Of a DNA stretch of 64,000 nucleotides, positions 44,875 through 53,852 are shown in pieces. The position numbers and the translations under genes are program-made. The notes beneath the pieces are model-generated. The model saw only the letters and a list, made by a program, of their open reading frames with translations, ran no database searches and was not told the origin of the DNA. The stretch is taken from NCBI GenBank assembly GCA_965279295.1, contig CBDIHQ010000018.1. The stretch is one strand, 5' to 3'. This DNA is from Aquabacter sp965279295. Its GTDB lineage: Bacteria; Pseudomonadota; Alphaproteobacteria; Rhizobiales; Xanthobacteraceae. Position 1 is the first letter of the stretch. The number at the start of each line of letters is the position of its first letter.

Positions 44875-44949
44875 GGCGAATATTTACTTCTCCTAAACCA
44901 TAAACAGCCATTCTGACGCATGCGCGGCCGTGGTGCCGACAGGTCCGGG

Positions 44950-46362
44950 ATGGGACACATGGCTTATGGATGGGCGGAACGGCTTGCCTCCCGCACCCCT
45001 TCGAGGGACGGCGCTTCCACGCGTCTTCTCCTTCTTGCCTGGGTCCTTCTTGCCTGCGCGACCCTGATTTTGCTGGTTCCAGCCCGCTATACCGTCCGCA
45101 GCACCCTCTCCTTCGATGTCGCGGCGCAGCCGGCTGCAACGACGGTTCGGGGCATGGCGCAGGTCTTGACCTCCAAGGAAATGGCCTTCGAGGTGCTGGA
45201 TCGCCTGTCGCGCGCGGACGCCGCTTTGCTCGGGGTGCAGCGCCGCCTCATTCCATTGCCGCAATGGCTTGGTGGCGAGGATCGCCCTGCCCGCGACCGC
45301 GCCGCCAGTCGGCTGACTGACGATCTCTCCATCACCCCCCGCCATGGCGGGCGCACCCTGGAACTCGCCTTCACCGCAGAGAGGCCGGGCCTCGCCACGC
45401 GTGTGATGCAGACCTATTTCGACACGTTCGCCGCGCTGCAGGCGGGCGCGCGCAGCCGCGCTCCTGGCATGGCAGAAGCGGCTATTCCACCACTCGCTCC
45501 AGGGGCGCCGGCGCTTGAGCCGAGGTTCCGCGACCTGCCGCCGCTGTCGGCAGGGCTTGGTCTTGCAGGTTTCGCGCTTGCCCTTGCCATCCTCACCATT
45601 CACGCAAGACGCCAGCGCACGCTGCTCCCGGTCCGGACGCGGCATGACCTTCCCTCCCAAACCCAACCAGCACGTCGGGTTGCCTGGATGGACGCAGGAA
45701 GAGGCGCGGGCCTGACGTGTGAAGACGCTGTCCAGCGTCTTGCTGAACAGGTCATCTCCGAGCGGGACAAAGGCGATGCACGCCTTGTCGTGCTGACCTC
45801 GGAGGTGGCGTGCAGCGCCTCCGCCACATGCGCCATCGGCCTGGCGCGCCACCTCGCGGACGAGCATCGGGTGGCCCTGGTGGCCCTGGATGGTGCGTCC
45901 GGAGATCTTGGCGCCCTGGTGTCCGACCCGTGGGCGCCTGGTATGGGGGAAATGCTGTTCGGCGTCGCCGGCTTCGGCGAGGCGATCCATCGCGACCCGC
46001 AATCTCGCGCTCATGTCATCCCTCCCGGACGGGATGCACGCGGGGGTGCAAGCGTTGTCGGCGCCGACCGCCTTCTGCTGATTCTCAACGCGCTGCGGCA
46101 GACCTATGACTTTGTCGTCGTCGCAGCCCCGGTGCTTGGCGGCACGGTGAGTGCCGCCCGGCTTGCGCAATTCTCGCCGCTGGTCGTGTGCATCGAGGAC
46201 ATGGACGCAGACGCGGCTCCGAATGTGGAAGCCTATGATGCGCTCGCCGCCCTCGGGTTCGGCCGCGTGCTGATGCTGCGGATCGATGCTGAGCCGCCCC
46301 GGGCGACGGGGGATGAAAGCGGCGAAGCGCAGCGTCTCATTCCGTCCTTATCTGCCGCTTAA
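44950..46362 (+). CDS. Wzz / BY-kinase-like polysaccharide protein without Walker A (apparent pseudokinase)
   Basis: The protein of about 470 residues has an N-terminal helix (STRLLLLAWVLLACATLILLV), a Wzz-like periplasmic segment (YTVRSTLSFDVAAQPAATTV onward), a second helix (LGLAGFALALAILTIHA) and a cytoplasmic domain like bacterial tyrosine kinases of the ExoP/Wzc type. The usual nucleotide loop GxxxGKT is replaced by TSEVACSASATC, and the second Walker-type strand reads VALVALDGASGD. The C-terminus has no Tyr cluster. It should therefore not bind ATP in the usual way. The start is uncertain: ATG at 44920, 44950 or 44959. No polysaccharide gene cluster adjoins it. Confidence 0.75.
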   Translation: MGHMAYGWAERLASRTPSRDGASTRLLLLAWVLLACATLILLVPARYTVRSTLSFDVAAQPAATTVRGMAQVLTSKEMAFEVLDRLSRADAALLGVQRRLIPLPQWLGGEDRPARDRAASRLTDDLSITPRHGGRTLELAFTAERPGLATRVMQTYFDTFAALQAGARSRAPGMAEAAIPPLAPGAPALEPRFRDLPPLSAGLGLAGFALALAILTIHARRQRTLLPVRTRHDLPSQTQPARRVAWMDAGRGAGLTCEDAVQRLAEQVISERDKGDARLVVLTSEVACSASATCAIGLARHLADEHRVALVALDGASGDLGALVSDPWAPGMGEMLFGVAGFGEAIHRDPQSRAHVIPPGRDARGGASVVGADRLLLILNALRQTYDFVVVAAPVLGGTVSAARLAQFSPLVVCIEDMDADAAPNVEAYDALAALGFGRVLMLRIDAEPPRATGDESGEAQRLIPSLSAA

Positions 46363-46395
46363 AGTAGAAGAATATCTCATAAAAACAGTTATTTA

Positions 46396-46626
46396 TCAGG
46401 GTTTTCTGAGGTCATTCTTCACGCGATCCGGACGCTCCATCCAGCGGATCAGAAAAGCCGCCGGCACGACCCAAGATACGCCCAGCAGGATGTAGCAAAC
46501 GGTCTGAAGCGCCCAGTGAAGTTCCGTGACGCGCCCTTGGGCGGCGCCCATGGCGCCGAGCGCCCAGAAGGTCATCAGAAGCAGCAGCAGCACGGTTCCG
46601 ATAAACTTGCGCAGGCGCTGGGGCAT
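46396..46626 (-). CDS. DUF2842 domain-containing membrane protein
   Basis: The 76-residue protein has two hydrophobic helices (LRKFIGTVLLLLLMTFWALGAMG, and LQTVCYILLGVSWVVPAAFLIRWM in pattern) and the family ending WMERPD, matching DUF2842, a small membrane protein of alphaproteobacteria. GAGGAG precedes the ATG at 46626. The ctaA gene begins on the opposite strand 140 bases away. No function is known. Confidence 0.85.
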   Translation of the reverse strand: MPQRLRKFIGTVLLLLLMTFWALGAMGAAQGRVTELHWALQTVCYILLGVSWVVPAAFLIRWMERPDRVKNDLRKP

Positions 46627-46766
46627 TTCATCTCCTCTATGGGCAGCGGCAAAACGGCCGCAGCAGGGGCGACAGTGCGTCTGTTGCGCATGTCGCACCT
46701 GCTCTATATCGGAACTGGCCGGGGGACGAAATTCTGGAGCGCGTTGGCATGACGCGAGGCGAAGCG

Positions 46767-47840
46767 ATGACACAGCCCACCGGCAGCGGACTGCGCGCGG
46801 TTCGCCTTTGGCTTTACGCCGTGGCTGCACTCGTCGTGTTGATGGTGGTGGTAGGGGGCGCGACACGCCTGACGGAATCGGGCCTCTCGATCACCGAATG
46901 GAAGCCTGTGACTGGCGTCCTGCCGCCACTCTCCGAGGCCCAGTGGCAAGCTGAATTCAACAATTACAAGGCCATTCCCCAGTACGAGCTGCTGAACAAG
47001 GGCATGGATATTCATGGCTTCAAGCGGATTTTTTGGTGGGAATGGGCGCATCGCCTGCTCGGCCGGGTGATCGGCTTCGCCTTCGCCCTGCCGTTCATCT
47101 ATTTCGTTATCAGGGGGACGTTGCGGGGCACATTGCTGGTGCGCAGCCTTGGCCTGTTCGTGCTGGGCGGCCTCCAGGGCGCGGTTGGCTGGTGGATGGT
47201 GGCGTCTGGCCTGTCGGGGCGTGTCTCCGTCAGCCAATACCGGCTCGCCATCCATCTCACTCTCGCCTGCCTGATCCTCTCCGCGACCGTCGCCGTGGCG
47301 CGCGGGCTCACGCCTCGGCCTTCGGGAACGAGCAGCCGCGGCCTCGCAATGGGGGCCGGCGCGATCCTGGTTCTGATTTTCGTGCAGATTTTCGCCGGCG
47401 GGCTGGTCGCCGGCCTCGATGCCGGAATGACCTTCAATAGCTGGCCTCTAATCGACGGCAGGCTGATTCCCGATCCGGAAAAGCTGGGGCTGCTGAACCC
47501 GGTGTGGCGCAACGTGTTTGAGAATGTGCTGACGGTGCAATTTCAGCACCGGATGATCGCCTACACCCTGTGGCTCGCGACCCTCGCCCACGCGATCCAT
47601 GCGCACCGGGTTGGTGGCTTTGCCGCCCAACAGGCGTGGCTGCTCTTCGCCATGGTGACGGGCCAGGCTGCCCTTGGCGTGATGACGCTGCTGTATTTCG
47701 TGAAGCTTGACGTTGCGCTAACCCATCAGTTCGGCGCGACTGTGGTGCTCATCATGGCGACGGTGCACCTGAGCGACCTCTGCCGTAAAGAGAACGCAGC
47801 GATTGTGGCGGCGCCCAGCCTCAGTTCAGCTCCAGCATGA
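46767..47840 (+). CDS. ctaA: Heme A synthase (COX15/CtaA family)
   Basis: The 357-residue membrane protein converts heme O to heme A for aa3-type cytochrome oxidase. It has about eight transmembrane helices with the heme-ligating histidines in WWEWAHRLLGRVIG, YRLAIHLTLA, QFQHRMIAYTLW and ALTHQFGATVVLI. The N-terminal ATRLTESGLSITEWKPVTGVLPPL is the conserved first loop. ATG at 46767 is favoured by GAGGCGA; an ATG at 46749 is six codons upstream. Its cytochrome-oxidase partners are not in this window. Confidence 0.96.
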   Translation: MTQPTGSGLRAVRLWLYAVAALVVLMVVVGGATRLTESGLSITEWKPVTGVLPPLSEAQWQAEFNNYKAIPQYELLNKGMDIHGFKRIFWWEWAHRLLGRVIGFAFALPFIYFVIRGTLRGTLLVRSLGLFVLGGLQGAVGWWMVASGLSGRVSVSQYRLAIHLTLACLILSATVAVARGLTPRPSGTSSRGLAMGAGAILVLIFVQIFAGGLVAGLDAGMTFNSWPLIDGRLIPDPEKLGLLNPVWRNVFENVLTVQFQHRMIAYTLWLATLAHAIHAHRVGGFAAQQAWLLFAMVTGQAALGVMTLLYFVKLDVALTHQFGATVVLIMATVHLSDLCRKENAAIVAAPSLSSAPA

Positions 47841-48414
47841 TGTCGGGTCGGTAGAAGGTTCAACAGCCCTGCGGGGATCAACGCCAGATCCGCGACGAAC
47901 CTCTCTTCGCTCTGAGCCAAGGCTTGGCGGACGGCGCAATGGGCGATTGTCCGTAGCGCGCTAAAGCCGGTCAGCGAGCAAGGTTGAACGGCTCGAGAAG
48001 CTACTCCTGGCCGGCGTATCCACGGCGAAATCTTCCATTGGCACCGAATGAACGCGATGGGGGCGGGCGCTTGAATTCGCTGGTCTATTGCAGCAGATCC
48101 ATCTTTGCTAAAATGCAAAATACTTATATTTTCAATATCTTGAACCCCATATCCTCATCTTCCTCAAGAGGGTTGCCGCGTTCAACAAAGTGAGTCTAAA
48201 GCTTTCCGACATGGCATGGCGCTGGTAGGGGCGAGGCTCGGCAGGAGCCTCTTGCCCCGCATGATCACGCAACATCTGCGCACCCGGCGGTTGCGCAGAT
48301 GTTTCTGGCGGAGCCGATACCGACTGGAACATGGCACCCATCTGGCGGCGGGGCGGCTACCTCTCGGAGGTCCGCGCCTGGCTCGCACTCACGCGAGATG
48401 TCTGCGAGCGTCGC
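47841..48414. other. 574-base gap between ctaA and metY with no gene recognised
   Basis: Small frames show no conserved protein. The segment has an AT-rich patch around 48090-48180 and a strong inverted repeat at 48271-48303. Bases 48303-48414 can be read as a protein-like stretch (WRRGGYLSEVRAWLALTRDV), but that frame runs into the antisense of metY and has no good start. It may be a gene remnant. Confidence 0.4.
48271..48303. repeat. 12-bp inverted repeat with nine-base loop downstream of metY
   Basis: AACATCTGCGCA (48271-48282) and TGCGCAGATGTT (48292-48303) are exact inverted repeats around CCCGGCGGT. On the + strand TTC follows; on the minus strand GCGTG follows, so T-runs are poor. It lies about 110 bases beyond the metY stop and may still act as a transcription barrier. 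Confidence 0.55.
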
Positions 48415-49698
48415 TCAACCCTCGACGAGCGCCTGATCCAGATCGGCGATAATGTCGCCCACATCCTCGATGCCGATTGAAAGGCGCACCACTTCAGGTC
48501 CGGCGCCCGAGGCCGTCTTGGCCGCATCGGTCAACTGGCGATGGGTGGTGGAGGCGGGGTGGATGATGAGGGAGCGTGTGTCGCCGATATTGGCGAGATG
48601 CGAGAACAACTGCACCTTGGAGACCAGCGCGACGCCGGCCTCATAGCCGCCCTTCAGGCCGATGGTGAAAACCGCCCCCTGCCCGCGCGGCAGATATTTG
48701 CGCGCGAGACCATAATAGCGGTCGCCTTCCAGGCCGGGGTAGCTGACCCACTCCACAGCGGGATGCTTCGCCAGATATTTCGCCACCGCCAGCGCATTCT
48801 CGCAATGCTGCTTCATGCGCAGTTGAAGCGTCTCGATGCCGGTGAGGATCAGGAAGGCGTTGAACGGCGACAGCGACGGGCCGAGATCGCGAAGGCCGAG
48901 CACGCGGGCGGCGATGGCGAAGGCGAAATTGCCGAAGGTCTCGTGCAGCACGATGCCCTGATATTCCGGGCGCGGCTGCGACAGGAACGGGTAGCGCCCG
49001 GAGGCCGACCAGTCGAACGAGCCGGCATCCACGATCACGCCGCCGATGGAATTGCCATGGCCGCCGAGGAATTTGGTGGCGGAATGGATGACGATGTCGG
49101 CGCCATGCTCGATCGGCCGCCACAGGTAGGGCGTCGCCAGGGTGTTGTCGACGATCAGCGGCACGCCTGCGCGCTTGGCAATGGCCGACATCGCGGCGAT
49201 GTCGCAAACCACGCCCCCGGGATTGGCGATGCTTTCGGTGAAGATCGCCTTGGTCTTGTCTGAGATGGCGCGCTCGAACGAGGCAGGCTCATCCGGGTCG
49301 GCCCACACGACGTTCCAGCCGAAGCTTTTGAAGGCGTGGGTGAACTGGTTGATGGATCCACCGTAGAGCTTTCGCGAGGCGACGAATTCATCACCCGGCG
49401 ACATGATGGTTTGGAAGGCCAGAAGCTGGGCCGCATGGCCTGAAGCCACCGCCAGCGCGGCCGTGCCGCCCTCCAGCGCCGCGACACGCTCCTCAAGCAC
49501 GGCATTCGTTGGGTTGCCGATGCGGGTGTAGATGTTGCCGAACGTCTGGAGGCCGAACAGCGCAGCGGCGTGGTCCACGTCGTCGAACACAAAGGACGTG
49601 GTTTGATAGATCGGCGTCGCCCGCGCGCCCGTGGTCGGGTCGGGCTGGGCGCCGGCATGCACGGCGAGGGTCGCAAAGCCGGGTTCACGATGGGTCAT
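48415..49698 (-). CDS. metY: O-acetylhomoserine aminocarboxypropyltransferase (MetY-like)
   Basis: The 427-residue PLP enzyme of the Cys/Met metabolism family makes homocysteine from O-acetyl-L-homoserine and sulfide. Motifs are TPIYQTTSFVFDDVDHAA, YTRIGNPTNAVLEERVAALEGG, VDNTLATPYL and the PLP lysine in IHSATKFLGGHGNSIGG; the end is RLSIGIEDVGDIIADLDQAL. An O-succinylhomoserine sulfhydrylase (MetZ) has a similar sequence, but the LYGGSINQFTHAFKSFGW segment and length fit MetY. GGAGGAGAG precedes the ATG. It follows the CoA-binding protein gene by 25 bases. Confidence 0.93.
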   Translation of the reverse strand: MTHREPGFATLAVHAGAQPDPTTGARATPIYQTTSFVFDDVDHAAALFGLQTFGNIYTRIGNPTNAVLEERVAALEGGTAALAVASGHAAQLLAFQTIMSPGDEFVASRKLYGGSINQFTHAFKSFGWNVVWADPDEPASFERAISDKTKAIFTESIANPGGVVCDIAAMSAIAKRAGVPLIVDNTLATPYLWRPIEHGADIVIHSATKFLGGHGNSIGGVIVDAGSFDWSASGRYPFLSQPRPEYQGIVLHETFGNFAFAIAARVLGLRDLGPSLSPFNAFLILTGIETLQLRMKQHCENALAVAKYLAKHPAVEWVSYPGLEGDRYYGLARKYLPRGQGAVFTIGLKGGYEAGVALVSKVQLFSHLANIGDTRSLIIHPASTTHRQLTDAAKTASGAGPEVVRLSIGIEDVGDIIADLDQALVEG

Positions 49699-49723
49699 GG
49701 CGCTCTCTCCTCCTGGAGGTTTG

Positions 49724-50263
49724 TTATTTTGTGCCCGGCGGCGTGCGCGACAGCGCAAGGCGCTGCACGCCTGAGACGAGGCGCTGGGGACGCTTGGACG
49801 AAATGGTGCGGCTGTTCACGCCGGTCCAACCGATTTCACCGGATAGCCGGCCGTATTCGATCTTGGGGCAGCGGTTCATCACCACCTGCATGCCGGCGGC
49901 TTCCGCCTGGATGGCGGCTTCTTCATGCCGCACGCCCTGCTGCATCCACAACACCTTCGGTAGCGGCAAAAGGGTCAACACCTCATCCAGCACCGCCGGC
50001 AGATGCTCGGCCGCGCGGAACACGTCCACCATGTCGATGGGCGCGGGGACGTCCGCGAGGCGGGCATAGGTCATCCGGCCGGCGATGGTCTTGCCCGCCT
50101 GCCCCGGATTGACCGGGTAGACCTCGAAACCGCGCTCGCTCAGATATTTGGTTACGAAATAAGACGGGCGCGCGGGATTGGCGCTGGCGCCCACGATCGC
50201 CACGCTCTTCACGTCCGTCAGGATGCCCCTGATGTAGCCGTCGTCGTAGCGGTCGTGGTTCAT
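49724..50263 (-). CDS. CoA-binding domain protein
   Basis: The 179-residue protein is a CoA-binding (succinyl-CoA ligase-like) Rossmann domain: VKSVAIVGASANPARPSYFVTKYL, then FEVYPVNPGQAG and VDVFRAAEHLPAVLDEVL, WMQQGVRHEEAAIQAEAAG and VMNRCPKIEYGRL. Such small CoA-binding proteins are widespread; their role is not known. The end (GWTGVNSRTISSKR) is short and basic. ATG at 50263 is supported by GGAG; a GTG five codons upstream is possible. It is followed by metY in a pairing common in the order. Confidence 0.9.
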   Translation of the reverse strand: MNHDRYDDGYIRGILTDVKSVAIVGASANPARPSYFVTKYLSERGFEVYPVNPGQAGKTIAGRMTYARLADVPAPIDMVDVFRAAEHLPAVLDEVLTLLPLPKVLWMQQGVRHEEAAIQAEAAGMQVVMNRCPKIEYGRLSGEIGWTGVNSRTISSKRPQRLVSGVQRLALSRTPPGTK

Positions 50264-50284
50264 GGGGCTAATCTCCACGCCGGA

Positions 50285-51061
50285 TCAGCGGCGGGCCTTC
50301 GAGAACAGGGTGAAGAAATTGTCGGTGGTCTGGGCGGCGATCGCTTCGAGGCTTACCCCGCGCGTGTCCGCCAGTATCTTTGCGGTCTCGCGAACGAAGG
50401 CGGGCTCGTTGCGCTTCCCGCGATTGGGGATGGGCGCCAGGAATGGCGCGTCGGTTTCCACCAATATGCGCTCGGCAGGCAGACTGGCCGCGATCTCGCG
50501 CAGGTTCGCCCCGTTCTTGAAGGTCAAAACGCCGGAAAAGGAGACATAGCCTCCCAGCGCCACCGCCCGCCGGGCGAGGTCCGCACCGCCGGTGAAGCAG
50601 TGGAGCACGAACGGAAACGCGCCCTTCGCGCTTTCCTCCTCCAGGATCGCGGCGACGTCGTCATCCGCCTCTCGGGCATGGATGATGAGGGGCAATCCGG
50701 TTTCCCGTGCGGCGGCGATATGGGTGCGAAAACCATGCGCCTGCGCATCGCGCGGGCTCTTGTCATAGTGATAATCGAGGCCCACCTCGCCGATCGCCAC
50801 CACTTTCGGATGGGCAGAGAGCGCCACCAGATCGGCGGTGGTGATATCAGGCTCCTCCGCCGCCTGGTGGGGGTGGGTGCCGACCGAACAGAAGACATTT
50901 TCGAACCGCTCGGAGATCGCCCTGATCTCATCGAACCTGCGCACCCGCGTCGAGATGGTTACGAGGTGAGACACCCCCGCCTGCTCCGCGCGCGCCACCA
51001 CGGCGTCGAGTTCGCTGGCAAAGTCGGGAAAATCGAGATGGCAATGGCTGTCGACGAGCAT
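50285..51061 (-). CDS. TatD family metal-dependent hydrolase
   Basis: The 258-residue TIM-barrel protein is a TatD-type hydrolase, a family of metal-dependent deoxyribonucleases. It starts LVDSHCHLDFPDF, has VGTHPHQAAEEPD, GEVGLDYHYDKSPRDAQ, LIIHAREADDDVAAI, HCFTGGADLARRA and VETDAPFLAPIPNRGKRNEP, with all metal ligands in order. It precedes the CoA-binding gene by 21 bases on the same strand. metG, often its neighbour, is not here. Confidence 0.95.
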   Translation of the reverse strand: MLVDSHCHLDFPDFASELDAVVARAEQAGVSHLVTISTRVRRFDEIRAISERFENVFCSVGTHPHQAAEEPDITTADLVALSAHPKVVAIGEVGLDYHYDKSPRDAQAHGFRTHIAAARETGLPLIIHAREADDDVAAILEEESAKGAFPFVLHCFTGGADLARRAVALGGYVSFSGVLTFKNGANLREIAASLPAERILVETDAPFLAPIPNRGKRNEPAFVRETAKILADTRGVSLEAIAAQTTDNFFTLFSKARR

Positions 51062-51373
51062 CGGGGCCTCGGCAAAGGGATGATTTTGATAAGCGGTCGG
51101 GAGGCAACCGTCGAGATGGGTGGTTATCCTACGCGATACACCGCCCTTGCCCCGGACAAGCGAGGCCGAAGGCTGAGCGCGGATCCAGGGGCCAGCGGAA
51201 AATCCGGCGAAGCCGGCAATCCGCGACCAGCGCCCCCCATCTCCGCCGTGTGGCGTCGGAGATGGGTTGAAGCGCCTTCGGCGGTCTCCTTGCGCTGGAC
51301 CCCGGCTCGGCGCTCCGGCTTCGCCGTCGCCGTTGGGAAAGGGACGGAGCTTTCGCAGCCCCGTCCGCTCGCC
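51062..51373. repeat. 312-base gap with REP-like inverted pair
   Basis: No gene is seen. GGATCCAGGGGCCAGCG near 51182-51198 and CGCTGGACCCCGGCTC near 51292-51307 form an imperfect inverted pair around about 95 bases, and the flanks (CCCCATCTCCGCC with GGAGATGGG, 51227-51263) hold a smaller hairpin. The form resembles GC-rich repetitive intergenic elements of Hyphomicrobiales. Copy number cannot be judged within one window. Confidence 0.5.
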
Positions 51374-52426
51374 TCACGGCATCAGAGCGATCTGCTCCAG
51401 GCCCAGCGTCTCGGGATAGCCCAGCACGAGGTTCATGTTCTGAACCGCCTGGCCGGACGCGCCCTTCACCAGATTGTCAGTGGTCGAGACAATGATCGCG
51501 CGCCCGCTCACCCGGTCCGCCACCACGCCCAACATGGCCATATTGGAGCCGCGCACATGCCGGGATTGCGGCACCTGGCCAAAGGGGAAAATGTGCACGA
51601 AGGGCTCGCCGCGATAATAATCGGTGAGCAGCTTGTGCAGGTCTTCAGCCTTAGCGCCGGTCATGCGGACATAAAGCGTCGCGTAGATGCCCCGGTTCAT
51701 GGGCACCAGATGCGGCACGAAGGTCGGAGCCACGGGACGACCTGCCGCCTTGGAGAACTCCTGGTCCAGTTCGCCCATGTGGCGGTGCGAGCCGACCGAA
51801 TAGGCGTGAATGCCCTCAGATACCTCCGAAAACAGCATGGCCTCCTTGGCCGCGCGTCCCGCCCCGGACATGCCGGTCTTGCTGTCGATAACAATGCCTT
51901 CGGGGTCGATCGCCCCCGCCTCAAGCAGAGGAACGGCCGGGAGAATGGCCGTGGTGGTGTGGCAACCGGGGTTGGCCACCAACCGCGCCTTGCGGATGTC
52001 GTCGCGATAAATCTCCACCAGGCCGAACACCGCCTCTTTCTGGAGATCGAGCGCGCCGTGGGGGTGGCCGTACCACTTCTCGTACATGCCCGGGTCCTTC
52101 AGCCGGAAGTCGGCGGAAAGATCCACCACCTTCACATGAGGGGCGGTCTGGAACACGGATTTGATGACCTCTTGCGTGGTCGCGTGCGGCAGGGCGCAGA
52201 ACACCAGATCGACGGCGGAATAATCCACCTCGTCGATGGTGATGAGCTTGGGCAAAGCGAACGGCGCAAATTGCGGAAACACGTCCGCCATGGACTGTCC
52301 AGCTTTGCGGTCGGCCGTCAGGGCGACGATCTCGACGCGGGGATGACGCAGCAGCAGGCGCACAAGTTCGGAGCCCGTGTAGCCCGAGGCGCCCAAAACC
52401 GCGATCCGTGCCTTTGCTTCCGACAT
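51374..52426 (-). CDS. argC: N-acetyl-gamma-glutamyl-phosphate reductase
   Basis: The 350-residue ArgC reduces N-acetylglutamyl phosphate in arginine synthesis. It has the Rossmann loop GASGYTGSELVRLLLRHP, FCALPHATTQEVI, DLSADFRLKD, the catalytic cysteine in ANPGCHTTTAI and the SKTGMSGAGR block. The long (type 1) form fits its length. GGAGAAGG precedes the ATG. It is separated from tatD by the repeat-bearing gap and is divergent from the GAF-GGDEF gene. Confidence 0.96.
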   Translation of the reverse strand: MSEAKARIAVLGASGYTGSELVRLLLRHPRVEIVALTADRKAGQSMADVFPQFAPFALPKLITIDEVDYSAVDLVFCALPHATTQEVIKSVFQTAPHVKVVDLSADFRLKDPGMYEKWYGHPHGALDLQKEAVFGLVEIYRDDIRKARLVANPGCHTTTAILPAVPLLEAGAIDPEGIVIDSKTGMSGAGRAAKEAMLFSEVSEGIHAYSVGSHRHMGELDQEFSKAAGRPVAPTFVPHLVPMNRGIYATLYVRMTGAKAEDLHKLLTDYYRGEPFVHIFPFGQVPQSRHVRGSNMAMLGVVADRVSGRAIIVSTTDNLVKGASGQAVQNMNLVLGYPETLGLEQIALMP

Positions 52427-52674
52427 GACCTTCTCCTGCCCGACCTTCTGCCGCCCGGCGCGCGGGACCGCCCCGAAACACGCAGCGCAGCGAAACTGCG
52501 GATCACAAAACAGCTATATAAGGGCGAAGGTCTGTACACCCATCCCATGTCGGGCAAAAGACGGAACTCTATTCCCACTGCGCCCCGCCGCCCTCGCCGC
52601 CAGGCTTCCGAAATCGACCGACACTCCTTAAGCTTGAGTACCTGCGAATTCTCGATACGCGAAACGGACCCTCA

Positions 52675-53721
52675 ATGATGGATCAGCACGGCCTGCGCGA
52701 TTTCTTCCTCGCGAAGATTTCCGAAAGCCTTTCGTCCGCGCGCACGGTCGAAGAGGTCACGCGGCCGCTGCTGGAACTGCTGGAATTCGTTACCGGGCTT
52801 GAAAGCACCTATCTGACGCGCATCGACCTGGCCGCTGGCATTCAGAACATCGTCTATTCCCGCAACACCAAGACGCTGCAGATCCCCGAGGGGCTATCGG
52901 TGCCCTGGGGCGATACGCTGTGCAAACGGGCCATGGACGAGGGCCGGGTCTATACCGACAACGTCGCGGAGTGCTGGGGGGATTCGGATGCCGCGCGGGC
53001 CCTTGGCATCCAGACCTATGCCAGCACGCCGGTCTATCTTGAAGGAAACGCGCTCTACGGCACGCTCTGCGCCGCCAGTTCGGAACAGAAGCCCATGCCG
53101 AGCGAGGGCAAGGAAGTCCTCACTCTGTTTTCCGCTCTTATCGGTCAGCAGATCCAGCGCGAGCACCTCCTGAGCGAACTTCAGGAGGCCAATGCCAAGC
53201 TGGAAGCCATTTCTTTCACAGACGCGCTCACCGGTCTGCCGAACCGGCGCTTCGTGCTTGACGAACTCCAGCGCCTCGTCGCAATGGCGGGCCGGACCGG
53301 CCAAAGGGTGCTGGTGGCCTTTATCGACCTTGATGGCTTTAAGGGCATCAACGATGCCTACGGGCACGAAGCTGGCGACGTGTTCCTGATCGAGGTCGGC
53401 AAGCGCCTCTCCGCCGGTCTGCGGGCCAGCGACGTGCTTGGCCGGCTGGGTGGGGACGAATTCGTGGTGGTGGGGCTGACCTCTCCCGCCGAAAAGGGCG
53501 AGGTCGCGCCCGCCGAGGCTGCGCAACATCGCCTCGCCCCGCTCCTCAAAGGCACCTTCAACCTCGGCGTCGCCACCATTGAGTATCCGGGCGCAAGCTT
53601 TGGCGTCATCGATGCCGATCCTGGGGAAGGGTCCGCCGAGGACATGCTGCGCCGCGCGGATGCGCTGATGTATGCCAACAAGCAGGCCCGGCGCGCTGCG
53701 CTGGGGCTTAAAGCGCGCTGA
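52675..53721 (+). CDS. GAF-GGDEF diguanylate cyclase
   Basis: The 348-residue soluble protein has an N-terminal GAF-like sensor (residues about 20-165, ending TLFSALIGQQIQREH), a linker helix (LLSELQEANAKLEAIS), and a GGDEF domain with DALTGLPNRRFV, DLDGFKGINDAYGHEAGD and signature GGDEF. The RxxD inhibitory site (RASD) is present five residues before it. GAF domains bind nucleotides, haem or other small ligands; which one is not evident. Two ATGs (52675 and 52678) are possible. It makes the third GGDEF protein in the window. Confidence 0.9.
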   Translation: MMDQHGLRDFFLAKISESLSSARTVEEVTRPLLELLEFVTGLESTYLTRIDLAAGIQNIVYSRNTKTLQIPEGLSVPWGDTLCKRAMDEGRVYTDNVAECWGDSDAARALGIQTYASTPVYLEGNALYGTLCAASSEQKPMPSEGKEVLTLFSALIGQQIQREHLLSELQEANAKLEAISFTDALTGLPNRRFVLDELQRLVAMAGRTGQRVLVAFIDLDGFKGINDAYGHEAGDVFLIEVGKRLSAGLRASDVLGRLGGDEFVVVGLTSPAEKGEVAPAEAAQHRLAPLLKGTFNLGVATIEYPGASFGVIDADPGEGSAEDMLRRADALMYANKQARRAALGLKAR

Positions 53722-53852
53722 TCAGCGGCGGCGAAGGCTTGCCGCCGGCGCGTGCCGCAACGACGTGATTCCAAACTTCGGCGAGAAGCCCCATATGTGG
53801 AGGGGCGACGCTCTGCGTTGACCCGACCGATTCGCGAGACCAATCCGCTTCC

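Noticed and set aside
48303..48472. Protein-like frame on the + strand after the inverted repeat
   Set aside because: It has no good start and its last part is the antisense of the metY end, so it is only mentioned as a possible remnant.
49699..49723. SAM riboswitch before metY
   Set aside because: Only 25 bases separate the CoA-binding gene from metY, too short to hold one.
50003..52678. 891-residue open frame on the + strand over the CoA-binding, TatD and argC genes
   Set aside because: It is the antisense of three well-conserved genes; long antisense frames are expected at this high GC content, and the translation shows no recognisable domain.
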